A DNA stretch of 35,015 bases, from NCBI GenBank assembly GCA_012031145.1, contig JAAUUH010000023.1:1-35015 (forward strand), given 5' to 3'. Origin of the DNA: Oscillatoriales cyanobacterium SM2_2_1 (GTDB taxonomy: Bacteria > Cyanobacteriota > Cyanobacteriia > Pseudanabaenales > Pseudanabaenaceae). The notes beneath the pieces are model-generated. The model saw only the letters and a program-made list of their open reading frames with translations, was not told the origin of the DNA and searched no databases. The position numbers and the translations under genes were made by a program. How positions within the stretch are numbered: position 1 is the stretch's first letter; every line of letters begins with the position of its first letter. Positions 25,235 to 34,942 of the stretch are shown in pieces.

Positions 25235-25300
25235 AAAGCTATCCTTATCCTATGAATTTTCTGCTTAGAGCAGCTTAAAGCAAAAAGGAGCCGAGAAAAA

Positions 25301-25594
25301 TTAACTCAAGTGGGATACCTGCTCACTAAGAAATTCCCGGATCTCGCCTAGGGCATGGCGCACAGTAGCGTAGTACTCCAAATCGCCGCCTGTGGCCAAC
25401 TTCGTTTCGTGGGCCGTGATTTGCTGGAGGAGGGTGAGGATCGCCCCCACCTCGGCTAGGAGTTGGGCTTTTTCTTGGTGTTCAAAGTTTTCCCAAGAGC
25501 CGTGCTCCGCCTGCCAGGCGATCGGATCTCGGTTGTAGTCGCCAAAGCGGCGACAAAATTCTTCAAAGGCGGCAGTGAGCTGCGCTTGTGCCAT
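25301..25594 (-). CDS. Small conserved hypothetical protein
   Basis: The 97-residue protein starts MAQAQLTAAFEEFCRRFGDY and contains NRDPIAWQAEHGSWENFEHQ, then EKAQLLAEVGAILTLLQQI and a final GEIREFLSEQVSHLS. It is strongly helical with no membrane segment or signal peptide, and probably forms a small helical bundle. I do not recognise a named family. It lies upstream of pgi on the same strand with 66 bp between. It is divergent from the DUF4388-receiver gene. Confidence 0.65.
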   Translation of the reverse strand: MAQAQLTAAFEEFCRRFGDYNRDPIAWQAEHGSWENFEHQEKAQLLAEVGAILTLLQQITAHETKLATGGDLEYYATVRHALGEIREFLSEQVSHLS

Positions 25595-25719
25595 TTATCC
25601 CCTCCATAATCGCAAGGCGTATTCTGAACCCAAGGCATATTATAGTAACCACATAGAGTTATCGCCACCCCAGCGTGCTTGTCTTTCATCGTTATGTTCT
25701 CTACTTTTGCTGCTAAACC

Positions 25720-26832
25720 ATGCAAGGAACCCTCCGTGAACTGGATGTTGCCAGCCTGCTGCGCCTGATCGAACTGGGGCAACGGACGGGAGAATTGTTT
25801 CTTGAAAATAGACAGGGTCAAATCTATTTTTTATTTTTTAGCGACGGTCGTTTGGTCTATGCCACGGACAGCCATTGGACACTGAGCCGACTGCGGGAAT
25901 TTTTGGTGGGGTGGCAGCTCGATCACATTTTGCTGCAAGTCCCCTCTACTAAGGCGGGGGCCGGGGTGCTGGAATATGCCCAAGTGTGGGCGTTGCTAGA
26001 GTCCCATGAGCTGGATCCGAGCCAGGCGATCGCCCTGGTTCAGGCCATGATGTTGGAGGTTCTGTTTGATGTATTGCCCCTCTTGGAGGGTCGATTTGTC
26101 TTTGAGCAGGGGGATGCCCTTTGTCCACCGCTGACGTCCCTAGTGGTATCCGAACACCTCAGCCCCGTGTTGCGGCAGGTGCAAGCTTGGAAGCAGATGA
26201 GTCCCCTATTACGCCATACGGGCGATCGCCCCGTGCTGCGCCATCCTGAAGCCCTAGCTGCCCTATCCCCCTGGATCGATGGCGGCCATAGTTTGCGGCA
26301 GATCAGTCGGTTTACCCAATTACCCTTTCTCGCGGTAGCCAGTAAGGTGTACGGGGCACTCTTGGAGGGATCCGCGACGGTAGCGCCCTACCAAGCCCCA
26401 GGAACAACGGTCGCCAAAGCGACTGTGCCCCGGGTGCTGTGCATTGACGATAGCAATACCATTCGGCGGGCGGTGGAATATATTCTGAGCAGCAGCGGCT
26501 ATGCCGTAGTCACCTGCGATCATCCGGTGCGGGCACTTCCTTTGATCTATGATCACAAACCCCATTTGGTACTGAGTGACATTTCCATGCCCGAGCTAAC
26601 GGGCTACGAACTTTGCGCTATGTTGCGTCATACCCGCACCTTTGCCCAGACCCCGATCATTATGCTCACCAGCAAGGATGGCTACCTCGATCGGGTGCGG
26701 GCACGCATGGCAGGGGCAACGGACTACCTGACAAAACCCTTTGGGGAGCGGGAATTGCTGATGGTTACGGGAAGGTATTTAAAGGATGTGCGGGAATATC
26801 CCGTGGTTCCGGCCCAGGGATTAGAACTTTAG
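25720..26832 (+). CDS. DUF4388-receiver response regulator (PatA/PixG-like)
   Basis: A 370-residue two-component protein. The N-terminal DUF4388 (PATAN) domain begins MQGTLRELDVASLLRLIELG and has TGELFLENRQGQIYFLFFSDG (about 1-115). A middle helical region includes PWIDGGHSLRQISRFTQLP. The C-terminal receiver has LCIDDSN (acidic pair near 243), phospho-Asp near 285 in LVLSDISMPE, the Thr in IIMLTSKDG and Lys near 339 in DYLTKPFGE, so it is complete. Such proteins govern motility, phototaxis or cell pattern in cyanobacteria. No kinase or CheA is adjacent. The small gene 22 bp downstream is probably its operon partner. Confidence 0.9.
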   Translation: MQGTLRELDVASLLRLIELGQRTGELFLENRQGQIYFLFFSDGRLVYATDSHWTLSRLREFLVGWQLDHILLQVPSTKAGAGVLEYAQVWALLESHELDPSQAIALVQAMMLEVLFDVLPLLEGRFVFEQGDALCPPLTSLVVSEHLSPVLRQVQAWKQMSPLLRHTGDRPVLRHPEALAALSPWIDGGHSLRQISRFTQLPFLAVASKVYGALLEGSATVAPYQAPGTTVAKATVPRVLCIDDSNTIRRAVEYILSSSGYAVVTCDHPVRALPLIYDHKPHLVLSDISMPELTGYELCAMLRHTRTFAQTPIIMLTSKDGYLDRVRARMAGATDYLTKPFGERELLMVTGRYLKDVREYPVVPAQGLEL

Positions 26833-26854
26833 GGCCGTGGGTCAGTAGGAAGGG

Positions 26855-27214
26855 ATGGGCGTGGAACTGGATTTTTCTAACTTGACCCTAGGGGCGGCGG
26901 TTTTTGATACCAACGGACTGCCCCAAAGCTATTTTGTACCGGCAAAATTCAATGGCCGCGTTGGGTGGGTGCAGACTATCTTTCAGGTGTTGGGCATGAA
27001 AACCCTATTGATGACATCGCTGAAGTTGCGCGGTTTTCAGTACGCGGTGATCAATGGCAAGGAATATAGCGCCGTGCTGGTACGCCAGCCCACGTCCTAT
27101 GTGGCGCTGCTGATGGAGCCGGGAGGAGAGCTGATTAACGGGCGGTTTTTGCAGTGGGCGCGGCAGTTTGACCCGGAAACGCTGCGCTACAATCCGAAAT
27201 TCATCGTCATGTAG
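26855..27214 (+). CDS. Small conserved protein downstream of the response regulator
   Basis: The 119-residue protein opens MGVELDFSNLTLGAAVFDTN and contains GRVGWVQTIFQVLGMKTLLM, SLKLRGFQYAVINGKEYSAV and VRQPTSYVALLMEPGGEL. The alternation of strands and one long helix resembles a Roadblock/LC7-type fold, but I cannot assign that family with certainty. It starts 22 bp after the response-regulator stop, with a purine-rich site before the ATG. A role in the same signalling path is inferred from position. mfd follows after 36 bp, so all three could be cotranscribed. Confidence 0.7.
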   Translation: MGVELDFSNLTLGAAVFDTNGLPQSYFVPAKFNGRVGWVQTIFQVLGMKTLLMTSLKLRGFQYAVINGKEYSAVLVRQPTSYVALLMEPGGELINGRFLQWARQFDPETLRYNPKFIVM

Positions 27215-27250
27215 CTATGATGGGCGTATAGGGGTTCTAAGTTTCATTCG

Positions 27251-30200
27251 ATGTCCTTATCCAGCCTTGTCCATGGGATGCGGCGATCGCCCATTACGGC
27301 GGACTATGCCCAAAAACTAGAGCACCAGAGATGTCTGTCCTTTGGTGGCGGTTCCCGCTTGGTTAAGGGGCTGCTGGCAGCAGCGATCGCCCAGGAACGG
27401 GGTTGTCCGCTGCTGATTGTCACCGCCACGATGGAGGAGGCAGGGCGCTGGGCAGCCCAGATGGAAACTTTGGGGACGGTGGCGCTCTATCCCACCAGCG
27501 AGGGACTTCCCTATGACCTACTGCCCCAGGAGTCGGAGGTGATTTGGGGGCAACTGCAGGTATTGTCCCAATGCGGGCATCTGGGCGTAGGGTCGGTGGT
27601 GGTGGCCACGGAGCGGGCGTTGCAAATGCACCTGCCGGCCCCCAGAGATCTGGCTCACCATTGTTTGACCATTCACCCCCAAGAATCCTGGGCGATCGCC
27701 GATCTGGGGGAAAAACTGACCCAACTGGGCTATGAGCGGGTATCTGTGGTGGAGACCGAGGGGCAGTGGAGCCGCCGGGGTGACATTGTAGACATATACC
27801 CGGTGGCCAATGAGCTGCCAGTGCGGCTGGATTGGTTTGGGGAAACGATTGAAAAAATTCGCGAGTTTGATCCCGTCACCCAACGGGCCCTAGATCCGGT
27901 GGCGGTCGTCACCCTCACGCCCACGGAGTACCGCCTGATCTATGGCGACATCTATGGCGACCTTAATGGGGCGGCGCACCCAAGCCCCGCCATTCATCCC
28001 CAGTCGGTGGCCTCGCTTTTAGACTATTTGCCGCCGGAGACTTTGGTGGCGATCGATGAACCGGAGCAGTGTACCGCCCACACCGAGCCATGGCTAGAGT
28101 TGGCAGCGCGCGCCTATGATCCTCAGCGAGGGCATCCGCTGCATCGTTCCTTTGCCGCCTGTTTGGCAGGCTGCCCCATGGTGCGCCTCGACCTGCGGGA
28201 GCTGATGGAGCCCCAGCGGGATCTGTCCCTCTCCGCCCGCAGCATCACCGTGCCGCCACACCAGTTTGGCACCCTGGCTCAGATGATTCGGGAGTATCGG
28301 GATCAGGGGTACCGCATTGCCCTGATTTCAGCCCAGCCCCTACGGACGGTGGCGTTATTGCAGGAGCATGACTGCGCCGCGGAGTTTGTGCTCGATGGCG
28401 CTGATTTGACCCGCATTGAAAAGCTGTGGGGATCGCGGATGCCCGTGGCGCTAAAGTATGCCGGAACGGCGGAGTTGCCGGGCTTTATTTTGCCGCCAAT
28501 GCGATTGTTGGTGCTGGGCGATCGCGAGTTTTTTGGGCAACAGCATTTATCCACCTATGTCCGCAAGCGCCGACCAGCGGCCTCCAAGCAGGTGGATCCC
28601 AACAAGCTCAGCCCTGGAGATTTTGTGGTACATCGCCACCATGGGATTGGTCGATTCCTGCGCCTAGAGCCGCTCACAGTTAACCAAGAAACCCGTGAAT
28701 ATCTGGTTATCCAATATGCCGATGGACTCCTACGGGTAGCGGTGGATCAGATGTCTAGCCTGTCCCGTTATCGGGCTACCCAGGATCAGCCACCACCTCT
28801 GCACAAAATGGGCAGTAAGGCCTGGATCAGCACCACCAATAAGGTGCGGCGAGCGGTTAGGAAATTGGCCATCGACCTCCTCAAACTTTATGCCCGGCGA
28901 TCGCAACAGGTGGGGTTCGCATTTCCTGCGGACGGCCCTTGGCAGACGGAGATGGAAGATTCCTTTTCCTACCAGCCGACTCCAGATCAACTTAAGGCCA
29001 CAGCCGAGGTAAAACGGGATATGGAGCAGCCCTTTCCCATGGATCGCTTGGTGTGTGGCGATGTGGGGTTTGGCAAAACCGAGGTGGCAATTCGGGCGAT
29101 TTTTAAGGCGGCGATCGCCGGAAAGCAGGTGGCGCTCCTAGCACCGACAACAATTCTCACCCAGCAGCATTACCACACCCTGCAAGAGCGCTTTGCCCCT
29201 ATCCGATCAACATTGCCCTCCTCAATCGCTTCAAGAGCGCTAGCGAACGCAAAGAAATTCTCTGTAAACTCAAAACCGGCGAATTAGATATTGTGGTCGG
29301 CACCCATCAAATTTTGAGTAAGGAGGTGCACTTTAAGGAATTGGGCTTGCTGGTGATCGATGAAGAGCAGCGCTTTGGTGTCGCCCAAAAGGAAAAGATT
29401 AAGGCCCTGCGCACCCAAGTGGATGTCCTCACCCTGACAGCGACTCCGATCCCACGCACCCTGCACATGGCCCTGTCGGGGGTGCGGGAAATGAGCTTGA
29501 TCACCACGCCCCCACCCTCCCGGCGAGCGATCAAAACCCACCTGATGCGCTACGACCTAGAGGCGGTGCGGATGGCCATTCGTCAGGAATTAGATCGGGG
29601 CGGGCAAATTTTCTATGTCACGCCGCGCATTGAGGGCATGGAGGAAACCGCTGCGGCTTTGCAGGGATTGATCCCGTCCCTACGCTTGGCGATCGCCCAT
29701 GGGCAAATGCCCGAAGCCGAGTTAGAGAGTACGATGATTGCCTTTCATAATGGGGAAGCGGATCTGCTGCTGTGCACTACCATCGTGGAGTCGGGCCTTG
29801 ATATTCCCCGAGTGAACACGATTTTGATTGAAGACGCCCAGAAGTTTGGGCTAGCTCAACTTTATCAACTCCGGGGGCGGGTGGGGCGGGCCGGCACCCA
29901 GGCCCATGCTTGGCTGTTTTACCAAGAGAAAGGTGAACTTTCTGAGCCAGCACGGCAACGACTGAAGGCGATTCAAGAATTTACCCATCTTGGCTCAGGC
30001 TATCAGTTAGCCCTAAGGGATATGGAAATTCGCGGTGTTGGCTCCCTCCTAGGGGCGGAGCAGTCGGGGCAAATGGAGGCGATCGGCTTCGACCTTTACA
30101 TGCAACTGCTTCAGGAAGCCATGAACGAAATTCGGGGCTCGGAAATTCCCGAAGTCGATGATACCCAAATTGATCTACCCGTGACCGCCTTTATCCCCAG

Positions 30201-30654
30201 TGATTACATCAGCGATGGTGGGCAAAAACTCAGCGCCTATCGGGCGATCGCCAGTGCCAGCTCCCGCCGCGAATTGGGAATTATTGCCGAAGAATGGCGC
30301 GATCGCTTTGGTTCTCCCCCCGTACCCGCCCGGCAACTTTTGCAGGTGATGGAATTAAAACTTTTGGCCCGCAAAATTGCCTGCACCCGCATCAAACCCA
30401 ATGGCAAACAGGATGTACTGCTTGAAACCAACCTCCAGGAACCTGCTTGGAATAAGTTGCATCAGCGCCTCCCTTCCCATTTGCAAGGAAGATTTGTTTA
30501 TCAAAGCGGTAAAGTTATCGTTCGCGGACTAGGAGCAATGAATATCAGCAAGCAAATGGAACAGCTGATTGGCTGCTTTGAGCAGATGTTAACGGAACTG
30601 CCGGAGTCTGGCCTGGTGAGCAACCCAAACATCATTGCCTCGCAGGCAAGTTAG
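27251..30654 (+). pseudogene. mfd: Transcription-repair coupling factor Mfd, frameshifted in a C-run
   Basis: Mfd removes stalled RNA polymerase and recruits excision repair. The first frame (27251-29287) has the UvrB-like N-terminus, an RNA-polymerase-interaction segment with LSPGDFVVHRHHGIGRF near residue 452, and Walker A GDVGFGKTEVA near 602. It goes out of frame after LQERFAP. The expected continuation [19 protein letters not shown] is in the next frame and joins [22 protein letters not shown] and the C-terminal helicase and D7 parts, ending at 30654. A single C is missing from the run at 29196-29199. Either a sequencing error or a genuine break; the remaining sequence is well preserved. 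Confidence 0.92.
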
Positions 30655-30678
30655 GAGGCCTCGCAGGCAAGTTAGGAG
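30637..30678. repeat. 21-bp tandem duplication at the mfd stop
   Basis: Two identical 21-mers (30637-30657 and 30658-30678) abut; each contains CTCGCAGGCAAGTTAGGAG. The first copy includes the last codons and the stop of mfd, so the second repeats the gene end after the stop. It looks like a recent slippage or repair-copy event. Confidence 0.9.
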
Positions 30679-30762
30679 AGGTTGATTGGCGATCGCCAAC
30701 GAGATGGGCACCTCTATTCAGTACCCTATTTGGGCGGAATTTGGATAAGCAAACATCACCCG

Positions 30763-30800
30763 CCATTCCTAAGACAGAGCACCATTCCTAAGACAGAGTA
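30763..30800. repeat. 19-bp tandem duplication
   Basis: CCATTCCTAAGACAGAGCA at 30763-30781 is followed by a copy with one base changed at 30782-30800. It lies in the gene-poor stretch between mfd and repeat R3. Confidence 0.9.
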
Positions 30801-30896
30801 ATTGATGAACATCATCTCCCTGTGCATCCCTTGTTCGTCCTTCTTTGCTACGCCAAAAAATACTGATCGCAGTTGTGGTGGACTGTTCTCTTGTCA

Positions 30897-31010
30897 TATA
30901 GCGATATTCGGGTAGGTTCGGACATCGAAGGACAAGGGGGTTTGGGGGCTGCGCCCCCAGCCAGGGTTTCACCCCTGCACCCCGTCCTAACCAAGTTATT
31001 TACAGCTATA
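30897..31010 (+). repeat. 114-bp dispersed repeat, copy R3
   Basis: Begins TATAGCGATATTCGGG and ends TTATTTACAGCTATA. It contains the best hairpin of the three copies: TGGGGGC-TGC-GCCCCCA at 30943-30959, a 7-bp stem with a 3-base loop. A second G-run/C-run hairpin lies around TTTCA. It ends 5 bp from the stop of a broken antitoxin gene. It matches R2 in the same orientation and R1 inverted. Confidence 0.92.
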
Positions 31011-31015
31011 TCTCT

Positions 31016-31292
31016 TCAATATTCAGGCAGGAGAAGTGTAGGAGCAAAGAGGGTAAGAAAAGTGTTTGCTTGATGAACGCGTTTAAGCTGATAGGCTAAC
31101 CAAACCTCAACAATTGGCTTACGAGTAATTCCAATCCGCGTTGTCTCTCGATCAAAAGCATTCAGCATCCCCCGGATAGTCAATAGCTACAGGCTTAACC
31201 TCCTGCCCTGGGCGGGATGCTTTCGATAAGTCTAGGTAACTGTCTATCCTGTAACCTTGGTCAAACTGCTGATCAAGCAGTTGCGCCTTTAT
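31016..31292 (-). pseudogene. Broken CopG-family antitoxin gene
   Basis: The minus strand from 31292 reads (ATA)-KAQLLDQQFDQGYRID, then SYLDLSKASRPGQEVKPVAI, DYPG. After one extra base it continues MLNAFDRETTRIGITRKP, IVEVWLAYQLKRV to a stop at 31016. This follows the CopG/ribbon-helix-helix antitoxin pattern: -FD-G-DI-EYLDLSKA-RP, V-(I/V)DFP, LDREA-R-G(I/V)TRQS-IKVWLA-(R/Q)L. The expected start codon is ATA, not ATG. A run of five G (31169-31173) holds one base too many, which breaks the frame. No toxin partner is recognisable nearby. The tail after QLK is longer than usual and may be altered. Repeat R3 lies 5 bp away. Confidence 0.7.
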
Positions 31293-31755
31293 GCAACGAC
31301 ACCGTTTCTGTTCGCGATCGCCGCACTGATATAATCCAATGCCGTTCTAGCAGGAATTTCAAGTTGATCTACAGTTGATCTACATCTGACTACAGTTGTT
31401 GAGCTTGCCAAAGTTAATCCTATGCTTCCCCTGATTTCTCTGGCTATTCTGTGAATTAAGCTCAAATTCTATCAATGCTCCATGATTGCCTTAGTCAACT
31501 ATTCTATTAGTCAACTATATCTACTAGCCGACCATTCTACTAACTAACTATTCTATTAGTTAACTATTCTATTAGCTAATAATTCTAAAAGATGCTTTGA
31601 TAAGCATTCGGTGAATCACCTCTATAAATACCTCGTCAACACACCCGCATGGGGCAGGGGAAAGATTGGGAGGTTAGTCGGCGATTGTTTCGATGCTTTC
31701 AATAATGCTCCGCAAGTCTCAGGCGGAAACACCGCTATAAATTATCCCCAATGCC
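31293..31755. other. Gene-free stretch with tandem repeats
   Basis: No gene is recognised. It contains an 11-bp tandem pair (AGTTGATCTAC, 31362-31383), a 16-bp tandem array (31491-31587, listed separately) and AT-rich filler. A 76-codon plus-strand frame (31611-31841) runs into the opposite-strand gene and looks spurious. Confidence 0.6.
31491..31587. repeat. Six-copy 16-bp tandem repeat
   Basis: Six consecutive units with consensus YTAGTYAACTATTCTA occupy 31491-31506, 31507-31523 (17 bp), 31524-31539, 31540-31555, 31556-31571 and 31572-31587. Units 1 and 5 differ at one base, and units 3 and 6 are the most diverged. The array is AT-rich and in a gene-free stretch. It could be a decaying minisatellite or a protein-binding array; no function is shown. 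Confidence 0.92.
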
Positions 31756-32070
31756 CTATTCCACTTCTAGACGCGCCACCGTTATGGCAGCAAAGGCGAA
31801 AGCTAGGGCGGCTGGCAGGGGATGTTCCCAAGAATAACTGACAGCTAGGGAAATGACAGAAACAACGACTGTGGCGATCGCCCAGCGCTGTTCGCAGTCA
31901 CTCATTCCCTTCTCAGATTTAATGGACTGCAAAACCGTAGGGGGAATCGGAACAGGCATTACAGCATTGGGTGGGAAAGCCCAGTAATTACTGGTGCGCT
32001 CGACAAAAAGATCTGTCCAGCCATTAGCTTGACACCATTCTGAAATCCATTCATCACAGTAATGTTTCAT
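31756..32070 (-). CDS. Small conserved cyanobacterial membrane protein
   Basis: The 104-residue protein begins MKHYCDEWISEWCQANGWTD and has YWAFPPNAVMPVPIPPTVL, then a short helix SIKSEKGMSDCEQRW. Two hydrophobic segments follow (about 63-80 and 84-100, WAIATVVVSVISLAVSY and AALAFAFAAITVARLE). It resembles short cyanobacterial proteins with the same FPP-AVMP-PIP and AFAF-A-TVA-LE features; no function is known to me. The cytosolic N-terminal half with two Trp/Cys pairs is unusual. It stands alone: rimI lies upstream on the same strand, 123 bp away. Confidence 0.75.
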   Translation of the reverse strand: MKHYCDEWISEWCQANGWTDLFVERTSNYWAFPPNAVMPVPIPPTVLQSIKSEKGMSDCEQRWAIATVVVSVISLAVSYSWEHPLPAALAFAFAAITVARLEVE

Positions 32071-32193
32071 AGGGTTTTTATAGTTGTGTTTTTAGCTACC
32101 GTAACCCTATCAGGATCCATTCTGAACCTTAACGGTTAAGCCAATAAACTTAACGAAGTGCGATCGCAAAATGAGTATTCATGCCTAGAAATT

Positions 32194-32730
32194 CTAGGAT
32201 TCGATGCAGAATCCCTGCTCCCCTAGGGCAGTATGAATGGCTTTTTGCCAGAGGTATAAATCGGCTTGAAACTGATCGGTGTTGAGTCCTTTGCGCCAGA
32301 GCAGCAAAGCGTCTTCGGTGGGGTCGGCATAATATTTGGCCCGTTGCCCAAAGACTGAAAAGCCAAAGAAATGATATAGGTTTAGGGCCCGTTGATTGCT
32401 GGCCCGAACCTCCAGGAGTGTCCATTCCGCTCTTTGGGTGGCGGCGGCAGACAGAAGCCCCCACAGGAGCCATTTTCCGAGGCTTTTCCCTTGGTGTTCT
32501 GGGGCGATCGCCAGGATCGAGAGATGGGCTTCCTCCAAAATTTGCCAGCAGATGCCAAACCCCCACAAAGCCTCGGCGCTGACAACTCCCAGAACTGTTG
32601 TTGAGGTTCGGGTGAGCTCCTGTAAAAAACTTGGCTCTGACCAGCCGCTATTCATGCTACGGCGATCGAGGGACATAATTTGGGGCAGCCATGGCTCTGA
32701 AAGGCGTTGGAGCCGGAGGGGATGTTCCAT
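32194..32730 (-). CDS. rimI: GNAT acetyltransferase, probable RimI
   Basis: RimI acetylates the N-terminal residue of ribosomal protein bS18 using acetyl-CoA. From the ATG at 32730 the protein has 178 residues. Motif A is AHLSILAIAPEHQGKSLGKW, with the pyrophosphate-binding Q-GKSLGK, followed by LLLEVRASNQRALNLYHFFG and FSVFGQRAKYYADP, all typical of RimI-like GNATs. A TTG start at 32769 would add 13 residues. The encoded substrate bS18 (rpsR) is in this window at 9334 but not linked. Substrate identity is inferred from the family. Confidence 0.85.
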   Translation of the reverse strand: MEHPLRLQRLSEPWLPQIMSLDRRSMNSGWSEPSFLQELTRTSTTVLGVVSAEALWGFGICWQILEEAHLSILAIAPEHQGKSLGKWLLWGLLSAAATQRAEWTLLEVRASNQRALNLYHFFGFSVFGQRAKYYADPTEDALLLWRKGLNTDQFQADLYLWQKAIHTALGEQGFCIES

Positions 32731-32862
32731 CGTGACCGTGAAAAAAGATCTTTGGTTAGGGTGCGCCAAGATAATGATTCAGCCTATTGCCTAATTTGCC
32801 AGGTTTCCCAGACTGCGATCGGGAGTTTAAGGAGGCGGGGCACACTGCTCCCTAGGTCTGGA

Positions 32863-33258
32863 TCAGGTGGAATGGTCGCCAGATACTAACTCTACTAAAT
32901 TACCATCGGGGTCGAGCAAAAAGGCCACCCGCTGCTTCCATGGCATGATTGTTGGGGGCTGAAGAATCGTAAAGTAATAGGTGCTGGTGTGGGCTTGAAT
33001 GCTATTAAAAACGACATCAAGATCGCCAACCGTCATGGATAGAAGAAAGGGATTGCCTAGGGGCGGAAGGGCACTGAGTTGGGGGAAAAGTTTGGGGAGC
33101 CACCCACGGCTGTAGATACCGATTTTGATGCTGCCGCTTCGCCCTTCTACGCCTTCGTTTTTGGGGTGCTGGTCAAAGTCAAATCCCAAAATATCGCGGT
33201 AAAACGCCAGCGATCGCCCGACATCGGACACAAACAGGGCTAAATAATCCAGACTCAT
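32863..33258 (-). CDS. VOC-family (glyoxalase/bleomycin-resistance fold) protein
   Basis: Starting at the ATG at 33258, the 131-residue protein reads MSLDYLALFVSDVGRSLAFY, then RDILGFDFDQHPKNEG, and ends with VAFLLDPDGNLVELVS. These are the two beta-alpha-beta-beta-beta halves of a vicinal-oxygen-chelate module. The likely metal-ligand Glu is in the NLVEL segment. The substrate is unknown; such proteins act on small aldehydes or aromatics, or bind drugs. It is divergent from gap, with about 100 bp between the two starts. An in-frame start at 33309 would add 17 residues with little similarity. Confidence 0.85.
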   Translation of the reverse strand: MSLDYLALFVSDVGRSLAFYRDILGFDFDQHPKNEGVEGRSGSIKIGIYSRGWLPKLFPQLSALPPLGNPFLLSMTVGDLDVVFNSIQAHTSTYYFTILQPPTIMPWKQRVAFLLDPDGNLVELVSGDHST

Positions 33259-33316
33259 CCGCCGCTGAAACCTTAAAAAGATCGTTCCCATTGTCCCCTG
33301 AACCGCCAAGGCTTAG

Positions 33317-34393
<1,077 letters not shown>

Positions 34394-34405
34394 GTGCAAC
34401 TTTTT

Positions 34406-34449
34406 AATCCTAGGAGAGGTAAAGCCTAATCCTAGGAGAGGTAAAGCCC
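34406..34449. repeat. 22-bp tandem duplication downstream of gap
   Basis: AATCCTAGGAGAGGTAAAGC with its two flanking bases is repeated in direct succession (34406-34427 and 34428-34449), differing only at the last base. Each unit carries GGAGAGG, which resembles a ribosome-binding site but has no start codon in range. Confidence 0.9.
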
Positions 34450-34648
34450 GCCGAGAAACTTGGGGAGAATGGAACTGGTATGCCCATAGCCCTAGGGTGT
34501 CAGTGAAGCGAGCCGCCGTCACCAAAGGATAGGCTGGATAATGGAAGACACTTAGGAGTAGCATGGTGCCCGGCTTGGGAGACTGATAGGTGCTTTGCCA
34601 CTATACTGTGCCTATAGATGTACTCCCTGTAGATGGAGGTATCCCACC

Positions 34649-34942
34649 ATGACAGCCCTAAATCACTTCCTTGGTGCAGCGATCGCCAGTGCCTTGGCCA
34701 CGGGGATGTATTTTTTTACGGCGATGGTCACCGAAAAGCTGGGGGCAACCCCGCTGCCCGATGGAGCTACCCTAGCAGCAAAATTGACGGCGTTGGTGCG
34801 GGCAGCCCTGTTGGCAGTGAGTGCGGGGGCAACCATGATATTTGGCATCATCGCCTTGGGACTATTCCTGCTGGCGTTACAGCAGACGGGCTTAGCCCTG
34901 TGGCAAAGGGGTTCGGGGGGTAACAGGGGAGCCATAGGGTGA
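34649..34942 (+). CDS. DUF3082-family membrane protein
   Basis: From the ATG at 34649 (GGAGG about 9 bp upstream) the 97-residue protein has two membrane helices: LGAAIASALATGMYFFTAMV (about 6-25) and LVRAALLAVSAGATMIFGII (about 49-68), with a third hydrophobic stretch to ALGLFLLAL. ATPLPDGATLAAKLTALVR between them is a DUF3082 feature. The family is typical of cyanobacteria and plastids; its role is unknown. An upstream in-frame start at 34595 adds 18 residues of no homology. Its stop overlaps the next start by 1 bp (TGATG), so the downstream gene is probably translated with it. Confidence 0.82.
   Translation: MTALNHFLGAAIASALATGMYFFTAMVTEKLGATPLPDGATLAAKLTALVRAALLAVSAGATMIFGIIALGLFLLALQQTGLALWQRGSGGNRGAIG

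Noticed and set aside
30769-30972. 67-codon minus-strand frame crossing repeat R3
   Set aside because: It starts inside the repeat and passes through a tandem duplication; no family recognised.
31491-31587. CRISPR array
   Set aside because: Units are contiguous with no spacers, only 16 bp, and no cas gene is present.
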